Translations under genes and position numbers: made by a program | The notes under the pieces: generated by a model | Database searches by the model: none | Told to the model about the DNA's origin: nothing | What the model saw: only the letters and a program-made list of their open reading frames with translations | Source: Campylobacter concisus | GTDB taxonomy: Bacteria > Campylobacterota > Campylobacteria > Campylobacterales > Campylobacteraceae | NCBI GenBank assembly: GCA_018375265.1 | Contig: JAHADO010000042.1 | Coordinates: 1 to 8,724, forward strand | Direction: 5' to 3' | DNA: 8,724 bases | Part shown: in pieces, positions 6,871 through 8,724 of the stretch | How positions within the stretch are numbered: position 1 is the first letter of the stretch | How the letters are laid out: every line of letters begins with the position of its first letter

Positions 6871-7863
6871 ATGAAAAAGATAATGCTAAGCCACGGCGGC
6901 GGCGGCGAGGAGATGAACTCGCTTATAAACGAGACGATATTTAAAATTTTTGATAATGAAATTTTAAGGCAGAGCAACGACTCAGCGATACTAAATTTAA
7001 ACGGCAAGATCGCATTTAGCTCTGATAGCTTTGTGGTAACTCCCATTTTTTTTAATGGCGGCGACATCGGCAAGATCGCAGCTTGCGGCACGATAAACGA
7101 CCTTGCGATGGTTGGAGCAAGCGCAAAATACCTAAGCTGCTCGCTAATCATCGAAGAGGGGCTTAGTATAGAAGAGCTCGAGCGTGTGCTTGGCTCGCTT
7201 GCAAAAACTTGCAAAGAGAGCGGCGTGAGCGTGGTTTGTGGCGATACGAAGGTCGTGCCAAAGGGCAAATGCGATAAAATTTTCATAAACACAGCAGGCA
7301 TCGGCGAGATAGTTTGCGAAGGCGTGGAGCTTAAAAATTTAAAAGCAGGGGCAAAAATTCTCATCTCTGGAGATGTTGGCAGACACGGCGGCGTGGTGCT
7401 AGCAGCAAGAGAGGAATTTGAGCTTGGGCTTGATCTAAAAAGTGACTGCAAGAGCCTAAAAGAGGTTGTCTTAAAGCTATTTAGTGCTGGCATAAAGCCA
7501 CAAACCATGCGCGATGCGACAAGAGGCGGACTAAGTGCGGTGCTAAATGAGTGGGCTAAATTTAGCAAATTTGACATATTGGTCTTTGAAGAAAATATCA
7601 AGGTCGCAGACGAAGTGATGGGTGTTTGTGAGCTATTTGGATTCGAGCCTTACGAGCTTGCAAATGAGGGCACCTTTGTGATGGCTGTCGATGAGAGCCA
7701 GGCTGAAGAGGCACTTAAAATTTTAAGAGAATTTGATAAAAACGCGATGATAATAGGCGAGATAATGGAAGCCAAAAACGAGCGTGTCATCATAGAAAAC
7801 GCCTATAAATCAAGAAGATTTCTCGAGCCGCCAAAGGGCGAGCTACTGCCAAGGATCTGCTAA
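6871..7863 (+). CDS. hypE: Carbamoyl dehydratase HypE
   Basis: HypE receives carbamoyl from HypF on its C-terminal cysteine and dehydrates it with ATP to a thiocyanate, the donor of the CN ligands to HypCD. The 330-residue protein belongs to the PurM/SelD-like ATP-binding fold. Visible signatures are LSHGGGGEEM (6-15), FSSDSFVVTP (49-58), ACGTINDLAM (71-80), GDTKVV (124-129), GDVGRHGG (167-174), MRDATRGGL (213-221) and NEGTF (265-269). It ends in LPRIC, so the essential C330 is in place and uncovered. Start ATG 6871 follows AAGGA. Its TAA shares one base with the hypA ATG. Length and ending are standard; nothing suggests loss of function. Confidence 0.97.
   Translation: MKKIMLSHGGGGEEMNSLINETIFKIFDNEILRQSNDSAILNLNGKIAFSSDSFVVTPIFFNGGDIGKIAACGTINDLAMVGASAKYLSCSLIIEEGLSIEELERVLGSLAKTCKESGVSVVCGDTKVVPKGKCDKIFINTAGIGEIVCEGVELKNLKAGAKILISGDVGRHGGVVLAAREEFELGLDLKSDCKSLKEVVLKLFSAGIKPQTMRDATRGGLSAVLNEWAKFSKFDILVFEENIKVADEVMGVCELFGFEPYELANEGTFVMAVDESQAEEALKILREFDKNAMIIGEIMEAKNERVIIENAYKSRRFLEPPKGELLPRIC
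7851..7855 (+). promoter_or_regulatory. Ribosome binding site of hypA inside hypE
   Basis: AAGGA, 7 nt before ATG 7863, lies in the codons for the last residues of HypE and supports coupled but independent initiation of hypA. Confidence 0.7.
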
Positions 7864-8204
7864 TGCACGAGCTTAGTATCGTTCAAAATTTAGTCAGCCT
7901 TTGCGAGAAAAATGCCGCCAAAGAAAATGCCAAAGAGATAAGCAAGATCGAGATAAAAGTTGGCCGTTTAAGCGGAGTGGAGCCACACTATTTGCAGAGC
8001 GCCTTTGATGTTTATAAGACCGGCACGATCTGCGAAAACGCCGAGCTTGTCATAAATTTACAAGGCATTGTTGTAGAGTGTTTGGATTGTGGATTTGGCG
8101 GGGAGCTTAGCGAAAATGACTTTACATGTCCAAAGTGTAAAAGTCAAAATTTAAAGGTGACTGACGGCGAAGATATGTATCTTATGCGCCTTGAGATGAA
8201 GTAA
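7863..8204 (+). CDS. hypA: Hydrogenase nickel metallochaperone HypA
   Basis: A 113-residue HypA/HybF protein that binds Ni(II) and works with HypB to insert it into the hydrogenase large subunit (in Helicobacter also urease). The start MHELSIV carries the nickel-binding N-terminus with His2 and the adjacent Glu3. The structural zinc site is formed by C73, C76, C89 and C92 (CLDC and CPKC with 12 residues between). The size is typical. It is last in hypBCDEA, with a 1-nt overlap with hypE and its own AAGGA site; a hairpin folds over its stop codon. The gene order hypB-C-D-E-A matches what I recall for Campylobacter jejuni, and differs from the E. coli hypABCDE order. Confidence 0.97.
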   Translation: MHELSIVQNLVSLCEKNAAKENAKEISKIEIKVGRLSGVEPHYLQSAFDVYKTGTICENAELVINLQGIVVECLDCGFGGELSENDFTCPKCKSQNLKVTDGEDMYLMRLEMK

Positions 8205-8235
8205 AATTTTACGTATTATAATGCGTAAAATTTTA
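8202..8235 (+). terminator. Perfect 12-bp hairpin over the hypA stop, probable operon terminator
   Basis: TAAAATTTTACG (8202-8213) and CGTAAAATTTTA (8224-8235) are exact reverse complements; three more pairs inside (one G-U) leave a TATA tetraloop. The left arm begins with the hypA TAA. The T tract is poor (TGAATTTATTGATTTTT), so termination may be partial, with the arm's own TTTT contributing. The symmetry also allows action on the - strand. Confidence 0.6.
8217..8222 (+). promoter_or_regulatory. TATAAT -10-like hexamer in the hairpin loop
   Basis: A perfect TATAAT lies in the loop and inner stem of the hairpin, 30 nt before the ATG (8253) of the broken downstream gene. It could be that gene's former promoter. 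Chance is a real alternative in such AT-rich DNA, and no -35 is seen. Confidence 0.35.
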
Positions 8236-8252
8236 TGAATTTATTGATTTTT

Positions 8253-8724
8253 ATGGATAGTGTTAAATTTTTCTCAATCAAACGCCTAAAGAGCTATAAA
8301 AACGAGCAAGAGCATAAAAGAAATTTTGCTAGTGCAGGCTAGCTTAAAATCTTGATATTTTAGAAATTTCCGCTAGAAATTTAGCTTTTAAGGCTTTGGT
8401 GGATAATACAAGGTAGATATTTTAAGCTCTTTTGGCGGCTACTTTGAGCTAGATGATCTCTTTGTCTCAAAGCAAACTTTTGGATTTTGGGCGAAAATCA
8501 TCGATGAAGCCAAAATCCACAACGATATCGTCAATCTTGATAAGATTGATTTTAAAAAGTATTCTAAATTTAACCGCAAAAATAAACTTTTAAACTATCA
8601 AAAAGTAAAGATTTTATATGACCTTGCTGTTAAAATTCGAAACCGAGCATTTCATTTTGAAAATCTTTATAAGCTAAATGACGATCAAACGCCGAGAATT
8701 TCAACTCGTGTTGGTAAAACTTTA
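8253..8724 (+). pseudogene. Decayed Abi-like (Abi_2-type) gene, three frames, runs off window
   Basis: The remnant reads on in three frames. Part 1 (ATG 8253 to TAG 8342, 29 residues) begins with MDSVKFFSIKRLKSYKNEQE, which I recognise as the usual N-terminus of Abi-family proteins in Campylobacter. Part 2 (8348-8416, after an in-frame TAA at 8345) gives LDILEISARNLAFKALVDN, like the next conserved helix. Part 3 (8407-8724, after TAA 8404) has FGGYFELDD, QTFGFWAKI (FGFW at 8479-8490) and IRNRAFHFENLYKL (RNR at 8638-8646), the late conserved R-N-R-x-x-H block, and is open at the window end. At least two frameshifts, plus probable lost codons between parts 1 and 2 and before FGFW, make a full product unlikely. 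Abi-like proteins are linked to phage abortive infection in some bacteria. Family call is from memory of motifs; there is no Shine-Dalgarno before 8253. Confidence 0.6.

Noticed and set aside
6840..7601. Long - strand frame opposite hypE
   Set aside because: Ser/Pro/Leu-rich antisense shadow of a clear hypE; no motif or ribosome site supports it.

Overview
The window is AT-rich, compact, single-strand coding DNA (every supported gene is on the + strand). Gene content, frequent AAATTT-type words, strong A/T codon choice and 1-4 nt gene overlaps fit a Campylobacterota genome, most likely Campylobacter (a C. concisus-like species is my best guess; this is inferred from style and gene order, not tested). 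LAYOUT: (1) 1-1870, the 3' four-fifths of hypF. (2) 1916-2329, nikR, the nickel-responsive repressor, with its own likely promoter/operator palindrome just after the hypF stop and a terminator hairpin that folds over its stop codon. (3) 2330-2689, a T-rich gap with two more hairpins, one followed by a clean T6 tract, so it may encode a small RNA or hold stacked terminators. (4) 2690-4599, a two-gene unit with ATGA overlap: a polytopic DUF2157-like membrane protein and a GDYXXLXY-type membrane-anchored protein with an acidic repeated tail. (5) 4600-4722, a hypB leader with candidate promoters and an inverted repeat. (6) 4723-8204, hypB-hypC-hypD-hypE-hypA, tightly packed. (7) 8205-8724, a hairpin over the hypA stop, then a broken gene resembling Abi-like (Abi_2 type) proteins, split over three frames and running off the window end. 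HOW THE GENES WORK TOGETHER: HypF and HypE make the cyanide ligands from carbamoyl phosphate; HypC and HypD assemble the Fe(CN)2CO group; HypA and HypB deliver nickel. Together they build the NiFe centre of a [NiFe] hydrogenase whose structural genes are not in the window. NikR probably links this to nickel supply. The DUF2157/GDYXXLXY pair has no known role in hydrogenase maturation and separates hypF-nikR from hypBCDEA. I see no wholly new system. The best leads are the membrane pair and its acidic tail, the hairpin-rich gap after nikR, the Ser in place of Asp in the HypB guanine-specificity motif, and the decayed Abi-like gene.
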